Shown: positions 11,750 through 23,781 of the stretch, piece after piece
How positions within the stretch are numbered: position 1 is the first letter of the stretch
How the letters are laid out: every line of letters begins with the position of its first letter
Made by a program: the position numbers and the translations under genes
Origin: Pezizomycotina sp. ARF18
Lineage: Eukaryota; Ascomycota
DNA: 64,000 nt
NCBI GenBank assembly: GCA_002224055.1
Contig: AZLU01000093.1
Coordinates: forward strand, 54,909-118,908
Reading direction: 5' to 3'
The notes under the pieces: model-generated
Databases searched by the model: none
Seen by the model: the letters and a program-made list of their open reading frames with translations, nothing else
What the model was told of the DNA's origin: nothing

Positions 11750-12194
11750 GAACATAACTAAATGATCAGGGTCTGAAGGAGTAGATTTATTGGAGAGATA
11801 GCTACGCGGGACGTTGTATCTACGGGACTGACAAAACTAGACATTACATATTGTAAATTAACTCAAGGGGCAAGGGCATGAAGCCTGGTTCTGTGTATTA
11901 ATCAAAGCATCCACGCAGGCACCTGCCGCGGAATAGTGAAAAGCGGAATCCTCAAACCCAGCTCTCGTCCAGGCATATCTCAACGAACATCTCGCCGCTT
12001 GACTCAGACGACGCTTTACCTCGTCAAGCTCGTGGGCGCTCCATGCGATACACGAACAGTCGCCAACTTGATCTGCGACGCTGTCATCGGGGTTGCGTCC
12101 GGATTATCTAACAGCGTGGCCTCGCTGCTCACGTCGCTCTCCGAGCGTATGTGTCGTACTTGCCAGAACTCCTTCTCGCCACCCGATGTTCCTG
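11750..12194. other. Intergenic between convergent genes
   Basis: This lies between the plus-strand small secreted gene and the minus-strand rhodopsin-domain gene. Open frames here and up to 12.4 kb on the plus strand are antisense shadows. No structured feature is seen. Confidence 0.35.
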
Positions 12195-13189
12195 TCACCG
12201 GCAGTTTCGGCGGAGCGCCAGGGTTGGTGTAAGGCCCCTTGGGAGAACCGGGAACGGACTCCGAGGAGGCCGGGAGTTGTTATTGCTATCATTCTCTCGT
12301 GATATGAACTCTTTGTGCAGATATTGCAAAATGGGCTTGCAGAAAGGTAGGCACGCGCAGGCAATCAAGAGGTCAAGCTTGAGGGAGAGGGAAAGGTAGG
12401 AGGCGTAGCAGTACCAAGTCAGATCATCCTCGGTGAAGAACAGGACATAAATAAGGTGGAAGCGGATTAGGGCTACAAAGCAAACACTACGAGACGGTGT
12501 TTACGTATTAGCAACCATAAACGCATGTGGAAACCATACAAGAAAAAGAAGTTGTGCTCACAGTAAAACCCGGCCCCATCAGAGCGATAATTCCAACCTT
12601 CTTCGTCACCGTCGCTTTAATCTTCCAAACCAGTGGAATCGGAACCAAAAACAATAAGATCGCTGAGGAGGCTCAGCGACTGCATAACCATCAGCGCGAT
12701 GCCAATCGCTTCCTTCGTCTTTAGACTTTCCTCCGTATCCACCTGCGCCTTGTGCGAAAGGCACAGCACCGTGAGGGCGGCGGCAAGCGCGTAGACCACA
12801 TTACGAAAAAGCTCATGCTACAGTTGATTACCGTTCTCATCCCGCTCTTCCGCCCTTCGCAGAACTCCTTGTAGAACAGCAGTATCGATATCTTGTGAAG
12901 AGCTCGCCGACCGAGAACAGCCAGTCCTGGACGTATTCGAGAGTCCACAGCCTGTTTTCGTCGACGTACATCGCTGCTTTCGGGTCGCGGGTGTTCAACC
13001 ACGTGGTACCGTGCGTCCAATTACAGCCGACGAGATGTGTCAGGGATAAGCCCATCGCCATGGCGAAGGCGACGCAGGCGAAGGAGTCCTCCCAACCGGG
13101 TTGTTTCCGCGATACGACTATTCGACTCGCGAGCGGAGCGAAAGGGTCACAAATGTGAACGAAAGAAATATTAATTCAATAATCGGCAT
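12195..13189 (-). CDS. Rhodopsin-domain (PTH11-like) integral membrane protein, copy 1
   Basis: This is a seven-helix plasma-membrane protein of the fungal rhodopsin-domain family, which includes PTH11-type receptors; ligands are mostly unknown. Reading the minus strand: helix 1 from MPIIELIFLSFTF, then QPGWEDSFACVAFAMAMG, an extracellular loop with CNWTHGTTW, WLFSVGELFT, KISILLFYKEF (family signature), VVYALAAALTVL, SLSLLSDLIVLVPIPLVW and KKVGIIALMG. A probable intron at about 12.48-12.57 kb (GTGAGC, GCTAAT branch, TTGTAG) leads to LIRFHLIYVLFFTEDDLTWY, LLIACACLPFCKPIL and a short tail. Frame changes at base runs near 12648, 12802, 12893 and 13130 keep it from being one open frame. It could start further upstream than 13189. 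Confidence 0.75.
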
Positions 13190-15215
13190 ATAATGCCCTA
13201 TAACCTGGATGCGCGTTGAGATCATCTTGCGTACTGGCAAGACTGAACCTGCAGTGGGAGATGAAATTCGATTAAAAGTAATATGATATCTGGATGACTC
13301 AAGCAATCGGTAAAAACAACGCTGACTTCGCAGATTGAAAAATGGAAGAAAATATGTAATGATTAAAAGAAGTTATTCTAACGAAACGACATACGGAATA
13401 GAAAGAAATGTTCTTAGTGAAGGAGATAATCGAACATATCCGGCCCGCGGTCAACGCCTCCAAAAAGATCCAAAGAACAAAATCGAACAATTGACTGGAC
13501 GTCTCGCGACCGAGTACTGTATAAATACAACGATAACAGAGGCTGCTATAGATTCGGATTCCGCATTGCATCAATCTTACAGAAGATCGAAGTTCCAGAA
13601 ACTAAATAGTGGCTTGTCAGGGTATATATCCCATCGATTTAAAAACAAGATGCATTAAAGGAGCTGATTGGTTCGTATAGTCCTGGGAGAAAAAGGTCTG
13701 GAGATCCACGCGTCGCGTGGAGCATGCATATCTTTCAAAATTCGTCATTTTCGCTTCCAGGGCACCGAGCGAGACCCAGGGTTTTAAGATACACCAGGGA
13801 CGAGAAGGCGTCAGGTCTTAGCCTTCCATCCTTGCCGTTTCTCCAAATACTTAGCCTTATTGGTGACGCCCTGTTTTGAAATGGGATTATTTAAGGAGTT
13901 CGTCGGGTCCATCTGAAACTTTTCGCCATGTGGCCGGGGATATGATTACATCTGCCACGAAATTATATTGAACTAGGCTCTGTTGACTATTTGATAATGT
14001 AAAAATTCTCTGAGCATTCATTTGAATCGCAAATTCGGACCTGGAGTAAGTCCTAAGTTTTCGTCGACATGCCGCGAATTTCGAGGGGCTATGAAAGACC
14101 AACTGCCGTGTAATGACGCCTTTCCGCGCTCACCCTTATTATGGCCCTCTTATAGTCAGGATCTTCATACGGCTGGGAAAATGGCAGAAGATATCAGAGC
14201 ACTCTAGCCTAGCAATGCTGTTAACAAAATTTGCCGGATGAGCCTGCTAACGCAACAATAAACGGACGGCGCAGGGCAGGTTCATAGGAAACAATTTGGC
14301 CCAGGATTTGAGAGGGATTGATCACCCAACCTCGATCCTTCGGCTGACCTGCCAATGAGAGGGAAAATTCGTTGTCGTCCCTTGTTTTTGAACCCTCAAC
14401 TAACAGCAGGATCCGTGGCTTTTAGGGCTTGAAACAACCTCGAACAAAATCAGAACGGCGCAACGAGTATTCTGAACGTCTTCTCAGGGTTTCTACCATA
14501 AACAGGCAGTCGATCTAAAATGAGCACGACAAACAATGAGGAGCCTCGATCGAAATGATGCAAAAATACCAGTCAGTGAAATTACAAAATTAGAACTGTT
14601 TGCATCTGCGGCTGGGGTCAAAATTAGTCAACAAATCCGTGCTTGTGGAAATATTTCAGGGCAAGCTATAGGAGGAACTCAAGGCGAAGAAGTATGGGTG
14701 TATAGTTTCCTGCGGCACCTACGACTTGGCCGTACAATGAGCCCTATGTGATTAAGGCTGAATTATCCTTGTGGCTCTTGTAAAACGCCGTTAGATAGCG
14801 CAGATTTGATATCGCGATTTTGCACTAAACACTTTGTTGTACAGTGACAAAACCGCCCACTTCTCGATATGGATTGGGCCGCAAGCTACGACATCATTTT
14901 CTCACCCCTGTGTCCGATTTATCCATGGATCTATTATCGTATGCCGCCAACTGGTCTTTTGGAGGTGCTTAGCCTTAGGTTTGCGATTTTACGTTGCTGA
15001 GCTTCGACGATCATCATCTTTCATTCACTGGCCCAACGTCGTAGTGGAACAATTCACACGGCACCTATTAATGACTATTCCTTGAATCCACAAAAATATT
15101 CAATACACTACTACATGTAGACGGTTGTCAAGCGGCCAATACGATGAATGCATCGCCTGACAAGCACGCAAGCTCGCCAAAACTTCCTCGAGACCATCTG
15201 CACCGGAGCGCCTCC
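13190..15215. other. Long gene-poor stretch
   Basis: Open frames up to 107 codons occur (for example 13335-13658 plus) but carry no motif, signal peptide or splice-joined partner. No repeats are apparent by eye. It probably contains the promoter of the minus-strand gene ending at 13189 and the terminator of the hydrolase. Confidence 0.35.
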
Positions 15216-16721
15216 TCACTCCTGCGGCGACATACCGTTCCTATACAGCCACAGCCTGCTATACTCCTTCACCTTCTTCCCTTCCCAGCTCGGCACACTG
15301 CCGTCAGCTCCAGCGCTCTTCCCGCCAATAGCCCCCTTCCCCACAACGGACCTCCCCTTGATAAGCCCATTCCTCCTCCTACCCCTATCATCACCAACCA
15401 ACTTTGCGTCCATAAAATCATTCTTATCTATAACCCTATAAGTACCGCCAACTTCTTCAAGAGCAAACATGTTCGCGAGATAATGCTGGTTCATCAGATG
15501 CCCGCTCGCGCGCCTCTCGAACATCGCACCTGCGTACTTGTTAGCGACGACTCCCGCGAAGCTGAGGATGCCCCACCTAGCGACGAACTCCTCGCTGTTG
15601 GCGTAGTGCTCGATGTGCTTGATCGCATAGGAGTGGTCGCACTCCGGCGGCGGAACCTGCTGCGCGTCTCCGAATCAGAATCGAAGTGCACGCCTTCGTC
15701 GCGCCGGGTGGGTGTATTCTGTCTCCTAACGTCCGAAGCAGTTGTAGTAGACGAAGCTGTGGGACAAGTAGAAGTATCCTCATCGTCGCCGTCTTCGACT
15801 CCGGGACTGTTGAAGTGGTTCGCGGCGCATCCGAAGGTGTATATCTCTAGCTTGGTGAGTATCTCCTTCGAGCATTCCGCGAGCAGCATGTCTACTACCA
15901 GACTAGCCTCTAATCCTCCTTGGCTGTGGCACAGGAGTACGAGTTTCTTGCATTTCTTATCTTGCAAACTCCTCTTAACGTACGAAAATGCGGTGCGTAC
16001 GTCCTGCGTCTCGTAATGGAAGCACCGCTGGAGCAAACACTCCACGACATCGAAGATTATTCCGAACGTCGGATTATGCACCCCATAAACGCGACGACCG
16101 AAGCACAGCGCGATGCGCTCGAGGTTCATCTGCATCCAGTGCGCGCCGCATGCTACACCATTATAAACACCCACTTCTCCCCAGCTACGTCATCCCATTA
16201 TCCGACAAAAAAAATCTGATTCCTTAGCGCTTTTGTACCGTTAAGAAATAAGTGGACGCAATGAAGTTTAAGAACACGAACACGGCGACGTACGACGCGC
16301 CCAACCACAGCGGGAGAAGGAAGAGGTAAGGCAGCGTGAGAATGAAGACGAACTGCACGATGAAGAGGACGACGTGTGCTAAGAAGGAGAACATGTTCGG
16401 GAATGTAAGTGTGAGCTCGTCCGTATCGTGCGCGTACCGGCTCGGTTTCTTCGGTGTGGTGCTCCGGACGGGCAATAAAATATTTGGTAGATGGATCGCG
16501 TTACCGCAGAAGAGGACGATATCCGATAGCAACAGTACCGAAGGGGACGCGGTATATGGGAGGGAAGACGCGCCGGCCGGTGAAGGGGAAGAGTGGGGCG
16601 CTGTGGTGTGAGATGCGTCGCATGATGGGGAACGTAGCGGACGCAGCCGTCGCAAGGTGCGGGGATGGTGGTCGTGCGAACGTACGGGCGAAGTCAGTGG
16701 TGTCGGCGACGACTTCGACAT
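15216..16721 (-). CDS. Membrane-anchored alpha/beta-hydrolase (lipase-like)
   Basis: The start at 16721 gives MSKSSPTPLTSP and a Ser/Pro-rich N terminus. A hydrophobic double segment follows (VVLFIVQFVFILTLPYLF, then ASYVAVFVFLNFIAST), which would anchor the protein in a membrane. A short intron near 16185-16240 leads to NGVACGAHWMQMNLERI, FGIIFDVVECLLQR, LVLLCHSQGGLEASLVVDML (nucleophile elbow GxSxG variant with H-S-Q-G-G) and YTFGCAANHFN. A low-complexity linker is followed by IKHIEHYANSEEFVARWGIL, then FERRASGHLMNQHYL. These blocks match a conserved but uncharacterised ascomycete hydrolase family, and the total of roughly 430-480 residues fits it. Frame changes at base runs near 16163 and 15670 divide it. 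The catalytic Ser is in the HSQGG elbow; the late Asp/His cannot be assigned safely, though the conserved GH in SGHLMNQHY is a candidate. Substrate unknown. Confidence 0.8.
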
Positions 16722-18809
16722 GGACGCCGTACGCTTGAGGGCGACGGCTGGTAGCCCATGGTCGTAGATAGGAGCGAGATTTGACTCTTTGATCGCGTTG
16801 GAAGTTTAGGAAGACCGAAACTTAGACCAGAAAAAAAAAGAAAGAAAAAAAAAAAGAGGCCCGAGTCTCATCCGGTGGTTATTTCGTGAAACTCTGGAGG
16901 GGGTTTCAAAGCAACGACAACAAAGCCGAAATGAAAAGACGAATGTGGTTCGAAAGCGTTTCAAGAGTTCGAATAGAAGAATCTCAAACCTCAGAAACAA
17001 TAACAAAAGAAAAGGATTCGAGAAGAAACAGGAGAGAAGTCTTCGTTCTGAAAGAAATGCTTGGTGTTAGAGGAGGGGAGCCGAGGTGTTTATAAAACGA
17101 TAGCTCAATCATGCTCCCGGCTTTGTTGAATCTCTGAAGGAGGCTCAGATCGCACATTTGGGGGTATACATCACGCAGATCTCTGCCGGACAAAGGCGAG
17201 TCGGTAGCCAAATAGAGGCAGTATTCTTCTAACACGAAGCTGGGACTGCAGGTGTTTTCCAGTACGACGAGAGAGACTTCATGAGCTATTTGAACCAAAC
17301 ACCATCGTTGCTGAGGTGAGCCGAGGAACATCCCGTTTTAATTTAGCAGAAGATCATGAAATAAGACAAAGGAACATGACGCTGTTGAACGAATAGTAGT
17401 CATAGTACTACAGTACAAAGAAGCACCACCTACGACATCCGTACCCCAGATTATAAGCTCCAAAAGACTATCGGGGTTTCTTCTCGATAACTGGAGTCGG
17501 AGTCTGATCCTTTCCAAGATTTTCTGAGGCTGACTCCGACCAAGCCAGGGCTAAGCCTTATTGAGGTTTGGTGCCACAGGCCAGCGAAAAATAGCAGCGA
17601 CTAGCTTGCCAATGAGGCGCTCATGTGTCCAAGGACGTGTTGGCGGAACGTATATCGCGTGACGATCATACTGAGCAAACCAGAACTTGAAATTTAGAAG
17701 GAAAAATATAGGAACTGAAGAAGCACACATCGTCCATGTGAGAATTAGGCAAAAATGTCTTTTTGAGGTAATTCGCTACATAGAGTGCATGAACCTCACC
17801 AACAATTATTTTTCCATTTTCTGAAGATATGCCAAGGATTCGAACCCGCGGAACCAGCTAACCAGCTTCACCTACTCTATTCGACCCCGGGGAGACATCG
17901 ACACCAAAACGTAGATAGAGAGCTCTCGGGTATATGTGGGTGCGTATGTTTTGCATTGATGATAACTTAGGAGTTCAGACGAAAAAAAAAAAAAATCTTC
18001 TTCTGAAAATACTATTCGTTACTGGCTACTTTAGACTCGACAGTTATCGTAGGACCCTGTTAGATCCAACAGAATGACTACATGCCACTTTATGCGCGAG
18101 ACCCATTTAAGATGAAGCAAAAGGACGTCCCCTTTCAAACGAACCAGAAGGGCTTCTCAACGTGGTTACTGCATGCAGAATAGAGTATAATCAAGACGTT
18201 AAGGCGCTATTTGTACCTTGTCGGCGGTTTTAGGATACAAGGTACAACCCTGAGCGGTTCCTAGGAGGACGAGTCAAAAATATCTGTCAATGTCTGTCAT
18301 GTAACAAGGAATCATTCGATTCGAAAAAAAATTTGGAAGAAAATTTTCCTCCTTCTCGGTAGAGGACCCTCGACAACAACGTATGACAGAGCACCAGGGA
18401 AAAGGTGGCTTTTTTCTTAGCTCAATTTCCCGTACCTCAAAACTCGTCTGATATAACGTCACTAGACGCTAGAGTTACAGAGTAACGCACTATTTCAAGC
18501 TCAGGAATCATACGTTCTCTCGACAAGCCACTAGAACAGCTGTAATTACTCCACGGCCATTCTCCGTTGAGCCTATTATTATACTGTAACCCCTCTGCTA
18601 CCCAAGCAGAGCGTAGTCCTAAAACTCCTCGCCTGTTCAATTTATTACCCCTATTCCTCTTACTTACTATCCTCCTGCTTTTATTTTCTAGGTCGTATTC
18701 TCTTTTACTTTATTGTCTTATATCCTTCTGGAAAGAACATTCGAGAAGTATCTTATAATTTAGTTATATCTCGTGAATTATCAAACGCAAGGGCTTCGTT
18801 TTCGAAAGG
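16722..18809. other. Intergenic between divergently transcribed genes
   Basis: The hydrolase (minus) and the FAD oxidoreductase (plus) diverge from this stretch, so it should hold both promoters. Purine-rich runs occur at 16828-16857 and 16975-17035. A tRNA T-arm-like fragment at about 17831-17850 is not part of a full cloverleaf. Open frames up to 115 codons show no motif. Confidence 0.4.
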
Positions 18810-20407
18810 ATGGCGGACTCAGAGCAAGTTATTATCACGAAATCCGAGCGACCAGCAGCGACCCCTTCCGAAGAAACCACAGCACCGGCAGGATCTTCGT
18901 CGCCCGACAGCGACCAGCTCCCATCAACACCTCTCCACCTCAGCACCCAGTCCCCGAAGCAGAAGACCCCGAATCGCCCGTCCGCGAAATCTTAGACTTC
19001 GACTCCCCTATCCTCGGACCCGTTCGCGAAATCTTAGAAGAACCTGACTCCCCCATAGTCAGGCCTCCTCCCCGCCACGGGAACCAGAAGAACCCGAATC
19101 GCCGTCCTCAGGCCCACCGACCTCGACCACGATCCCGCACCCACCCACCCGAAGAGGAAGAGTACACCACACCTTCCAAGATTGTTACATCGGCGGCGGT
19201 ATTATCGGTGTTTGTACCGCATACGTAAGTCTTCCGTTTGACCACCGCGAACAGGTTTTGGCAATTAGTGGAATTTTGCGCCTCCCAAAATCGCGTGAGT
19301 CATTGACGCTAAGACCTATGATATGAGCAGTACATAACGCGCCACCACCTCTTCGACCCCTCCAAAACTTCTGTAACCCTCCTCGAAGCTTCCTCCATCG
19401 CCTCGGGCGCATCCGGTACAGCCGGCGGCCTCCTCGCCCTAAAACTGGCACGATGGTGCCACGTCGGTCTTGGCGAGCTCTCTTACTCACTGCACCGCAG
19501 CCTCGCGGAGGAACACGCCGGCCGAAAGGAATGGGGTTACCGCGAACTCACAACCTTAGACTTAAAATGTGAGCACGGCAAGAACAGCTGGGTGTCGATA
19601 TAGTCCCAAACTGGATCGACGGCAGCGTCGTCCGGCGCGCCAGCACGATCGGGCAGGAGGATACGACGTCGCAGGTCCACCCGCGCCTCTTCACGAAGAA
19701 GTTAATGAACTTGGCCGAAGAGAAAGGGTGTAAGCTGGAGTATGGCCTAGCGAAAGAAATACTCTTCAGTAAATACGACAACGGCAGCATAAAAACGCGC
19801 GGCGTAAAGTACCGCCCCGGAAAACTCACCCCGAAAAACCACAATGGCAACACTCACACGCGAAACCAGAGATACGAGTGTCGTAGACGACGTAGAAATA
19901 GAAGCAGACTGCGTCATCGTCGCCGCGGGACGTGGACGTCGCGCGTGCTTGAGGAGATACCGATAACGTGCCAGAGGGGCACACTCCATCACCATCTCGA
20001 CCTCGGAACCCGTATCAGCGCACGCCCTCTTCACCACGATAAAAACGAAATCCGGCCTCATCGCGACTCCCGAAATCTACTCGAGACCGGACGAAGTATA
20101 CGTCTGCGGTGAAACAGATACCAACGATCCCCTCCCCGAATACGCATCGGACGTGAACATCGTAGAATCGAGGTGTGATACGCTGAAAACTGTAGTGGGC
20201 GAGATCAGCGAGCTGTTGAAGGACGGGGAGGTGACGTGCAAGCAGGCGTGCTATTTACCGTACTGCGGCCCTACTGGACCCGCGATCGGGTGGGTGCCGG
20301 ATATGGGAGGAGTGCTAGTGGCGGCGGGCCATTCGGTCTGGGGCATATGTAATGGTCCCGGTACAGGGAAAGTCGTGAGCGAGATGTGCATGGAGGCAAA
20401 GCGCTGA
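18810..20407 (+). CDS. FAD-dependent oxidoreductase, DAO/TDA3-like
   Basis: This is a flavoenzyme of the D-amino-acid-oxidase fold, closest by motif to fungal TDA3-like proteins; the substrate is not known. It begins MADSEQVIITKSERP and has a Pro/Ser/Glu-rich N-terminal region with a twice-repeated SPVREIL-type unit (about 18.98-19.05 kb). Then come the dinucleotide-binding motif CYIGGGIIGVCTAY, the intron 19225-19330 (GTAAGT to GAGCAG), SVTLLEASSIASGASG, AGGLLAL, WGYRELTTLDL, TSQVHPRLFTKKLMNLAEEKG, EADCVIVAAG, VYVCGETDTNDPLPE, CYLPYCGPTGPAIGWVP and AAGHSVWGICNGPGTGKVVSE near the C terminus. The last block is the FAD-binding C-terminal signature. Frame changes at base runs near 19591, 19836, 19931 and 19977 are the only breaks in the enzyme part. 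The N-terminal extension is of uncertain frame. Confidence 0.86.
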
Positions 20408-22051
20408 GCGCTGATGTAGCCGTGTTGGGCCCTGAGAGGTTCTTTTAGCTAAAGTAGTAGCTACTGTGTAGAATTGAGCGATCGTCAACGTTCATAACCA
20501 TGTTTCCCCGCAGAAGAAAAAAAAGGGTTCGAGGGGAGGAGAGGAGTTGATGACAATTTTTTTTTTCTGTTCCACTCCATTCCGTTATTTTATGTTTACG
20601 TCCTTTTCATGCAATAAACTTCCAAATGTCAATTTTCTGTTAACTCCACTCTAGAACCACAGTAGTTATTAGGTGTATATACCGATGTGTTCTTTACTTT
20701 TACTTTCCTTTTTCCGTTCTTACATCCGTTCATACATATATCACGAGTGATGTACGTAAAACTCTTTCGTTATTACTTAAGAAAATTCTTATAATTCGCA
20801 TTTGTTTCTGATTCGGCAGCTTGTATGCATGCACCTCGAGCTGACCATCGTGAAACAAACTTTTTTCACACGGCAAAGCAAAGTTAGCGAACGGTGGCGA
20901 ACCTGAACGGCAGTCAATTGTGAACTGCCGACAAAGACGTATATTTCCCCTGAGCTAAGGTCCCCCAAAGTCCCTTATGATCAGGTTCATGAGCGCTCGG
21001 GCTTTAATAGCTGTAATCAGATAACGCACCGTTATATATTTATCTATAGTATAAAAAGGATGTCATACTAGACTCAGTTTCTCCGAAGCCACACACGGGC
21101 ATTAACGAGACGAGACCTGGAGAGTGTTTCTGTTGGTTTTTAGCTCGGGCGCCCCCGGTCCAACTACCCAAACCCGGTAAATGTGCGTTTTTCAAAAACT
21201 GTCGCCGACGATACGCTCAGCAGATCGTATGATGTCGGGCAAAAAAAGGTAATAAAACCTTTTTGCAAATCGCCATCTCTCGCCGGTGCGTGGCGTCGAT
21301 GATGATAGGAAGGTAGGCAATTGGGGATTGGTGATTTGACAGAAGTTTTTGACGACGCTCTGGACCCTCGCGATCGAGTGCATGATCATGACAAGTTGCG
21401 TGGGATGATCATCGTAGCTTTGTCTCTCGGTGAGAGGGAGCTTTTCGGCGGGAACTTGACTTAGACTTGTATTTTAAGGTGTTCTGAAAGCTGCCAGAAT
21501 GCCACTGTACCGAATTATAGGGAACTCTGGCGCCCGAGAGGATTTACGGGGAACCGCGTCTGTTTGGGAATAGAAAGCGAAGGGAAAGAGAACCAGAGTG
21601 TATTTTTTTTTTTCTCTTTTTTTTTTTTCGTTGGAATCCTTAGCTAAGGCCTTCAAGGCAAGGCATTTTCAAGGTCACTTTCATCCCGTAGACTAGACTC
21701 GTTTCTGGTCATGATGATAGATTGCGCTTCAATTAAGTAGGATATCCACAGTAAACGCCAATTTGAACATGTAGATTGCGGCAGGCGTAGACAGATGAGC
21801 TGAAAGACAAAACAGCTGAAGACTTACACTGAAATATGAACAGTAGAATTCAAAGTTTTGCGACGCCGTGAGCCTAGTAAAACTGAAAAAAAAAAAACTT
21901 GAAACTTTGAATACAATGGAATCAGAGGCAGAAAACCGCGACCGTTAAGAATTCAAACTATAGACAAGAAGGGTTATATTAAATCATCCTTAAGCAGTAG
22001 GCAAGGCGAAACACGATAAAACAGAAACAAAAAACAAAAACAAAAAGGCTT
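20408..22051. other. Intergenic between convergent genes
   Basis: No gene is recognised. It contains AT-rich stretches, poly-A/T runs at 20516-20567 and 21601-21630, and open frames of at most 66 codons. It should carry the 3' ends of the FAD gene and of rhodopsin-domain copy 2. Confidence 0.4.
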
Positions 22052-23781
22052 CTATACATCTTCGCGTCGTTGCGGCGTGGTATCCCTGCTCATCTTCTCG
22101 CTCCTATCATCGCTGCCTAAGCTATTAAGGCTCCTCGTACTCGAACCAGCGGGACTCTTCACGTCGACGTCGTACAGTGGTACATCATTTCCAAACACCT
22201 TCCTGCCTTTGATGTCGGGCTCCTCCTCCCTCCTATCCCCAAAACCCTTCCGCCAGACTTCCGCTTCGAGCTATCGTTGTGTCCAATTATAACCCCCCTT
22301 TCAAGATCCGTCACGCTATCCGCATCAGCGTCGCCGCCGTCGAACTGTCTATCCTCTGCATCCCTTTGCTATTCCACCCGCCGCCACCGACGTTACCGCC
22401 CTTGCCGGCTTCGATGTTGCAGTCGTAGTCGCGGTAGTCCACGTTTCCGCACTTCGAGACGGAAGTGGTCGAAATATCGACGTCGACGCTGATATTACCC
22501 GCCAGCTTGGAGTCGAGGTTCGAGCGGTTACCGCCGCCGAAAGTACCGTTATGTCCGGCGCCTCCAGTGGATTTGTTTGTGCGACCGCCGGTGGCACCAC
22601 CGTTTCCGCCGGTAGCGTTGCGGGAGCGGGAGTGCGAGAGGGTTGCGGATTTGAGAAGGGTGGGGAGGTAGCGGACGAAGAAAGCCTTTAGCGCGGGTAC
22701 GGAGGCGCAAACGATACCGATCTGGGCTTCGATAATGGTCCAGAGCGCCGTCGAGCCCTCGATCCAGGTGTAGTCGGAGTCGTTGACGAAGTCGACGAGA
22801 GTAAAGAGGCGGGCGACGCTGGTTATGGCGCCGAGGCCTCCAAGAATGAAGAGGGCGACAACGATGTACTTCTCGCGTCTACCCATTTGCAGTTTTAAGA
22901 CGACGGTGATGGGGAGGATACTGTCAAATTTGATGTTAGCAGCCTAGCTCGAGTTATCTTCTCAAAGAGGGGGATACTTACAGCACAGCGATATCAGTCA
23001 AAAAGCTCAGGATACCCTGCGCTCTGAAGAGCTGGAGCTTATTGATGCATTTTATGTTCTGGTCCGCCGGAGCATTGTACCAGTTCAGCGGCGTACAGAT
23101 GTACACATTCAGGAATATGAAAATAATATTCGTGATGACAATAACCGCTCCGGTTGTCCAGACCGCGACGCGGTACCCGAACTGCGGCGATATGCTGTGG
23201 TAAAACAGCAGCAGCGACAGCTTGATTGGGACAATGTTTAGGCAGTAGTATATCTGGCATATGTACGACCACTTCAGATTGAACTTAATCTGCTGGTACG
23301 TAACATCCCACATGTGATGACCGGCCCGCCGTGTACGATGACACCGATCATAATGGCTTCGTAGCCACCGTCAGGAGGGTGCCGAGTATTATCAGCCAGT
23401 CGCTAGCCCACAGTCTCGCGGACATGATCTTCCTCGACCAAACCCGCAGTATCACCACGAGCAGTAATAACGGTGTGAGGACGGAGAACTGTATGGGCTG
23501 CTCCATGTGCTTATCGCCGTGGTCGACGCGGTGCTTCATGATTTCAGGTAGGGAGGTCACGGCGTACCCTTGCCGAAGGCCTGGTCGTACAGGTCGTGCA
23601 GCGGTTTCGCTTTGGGAGTGTTGAGCGAGAAGAGGATGGGGAGGAGCGGGTTTGAGGCGATCTGGGTCATCGTGAGGTTGACGAACTCGGGTACGTTGGC
23701 CTGCAGGCCGATACCCAGCTTGGCGAGTGCCGAGGTATCCACGTGCACTGTGTTGATATCGAAATTCGAAGAGGAAGCCAT
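22052..23781 (-). CDS. Rhodopsin-domain (PTH11-like) integral membrane protein, copy 2
   Basis: Start MASSSNFDINTVHVD at 23781. The family order is clear: PIQFSVLTPLLLLVVILRVW, LWASDWLIILGTLLTVA, YEAIMIGVIVHGG, GHHMWDVTYQQIKFNLKW, YYCLNIVPIKLSLLLFYHSI, VWTTGAVIVITNIIFIFLNV, CTPLNWYN, KCINKLQLFRAQGILSFLTD. The intron 22921-22981 (GTAAGT to GACAG, 61 bp) follows, then ILPITVVLKLQMGRREKYIV, VVALFILGGLGAITSVARLF, DYTWIEGSTALWTIIEAQIG and CASVPALKAFFVRYLPTLL. A long cytoplasmic tail rich in Gly, Ser and Asn ends in SAGSSTRSLNSLGSDDRSEK-like sequence (as PAGSSTRSL) and PQRREDV with a stop at 22052. The C-terminal serine cluster is typical of PTH11-like receptors. Frame changes at base runs near 23375, 23326, about 22320 and about 22215 divide it. 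Confidence 0.86.

Noticed and set aside
13335-13658. 107-codon plus-strand frame
   Set aside because: AT-rich, low-complexity Lys/Asn/Tyr content typical of noncoding AT-rich DNA; it is matched by an antisense frame of similar length.
17826-17880. tRNA T-arm-like sequence (GGATTCGAACCCGCGG on the plus strand)
   Set aside because: Only the T-arm region is present; no pairing acceptor stem, D-arm or anticodon arm could be placed on either strand.
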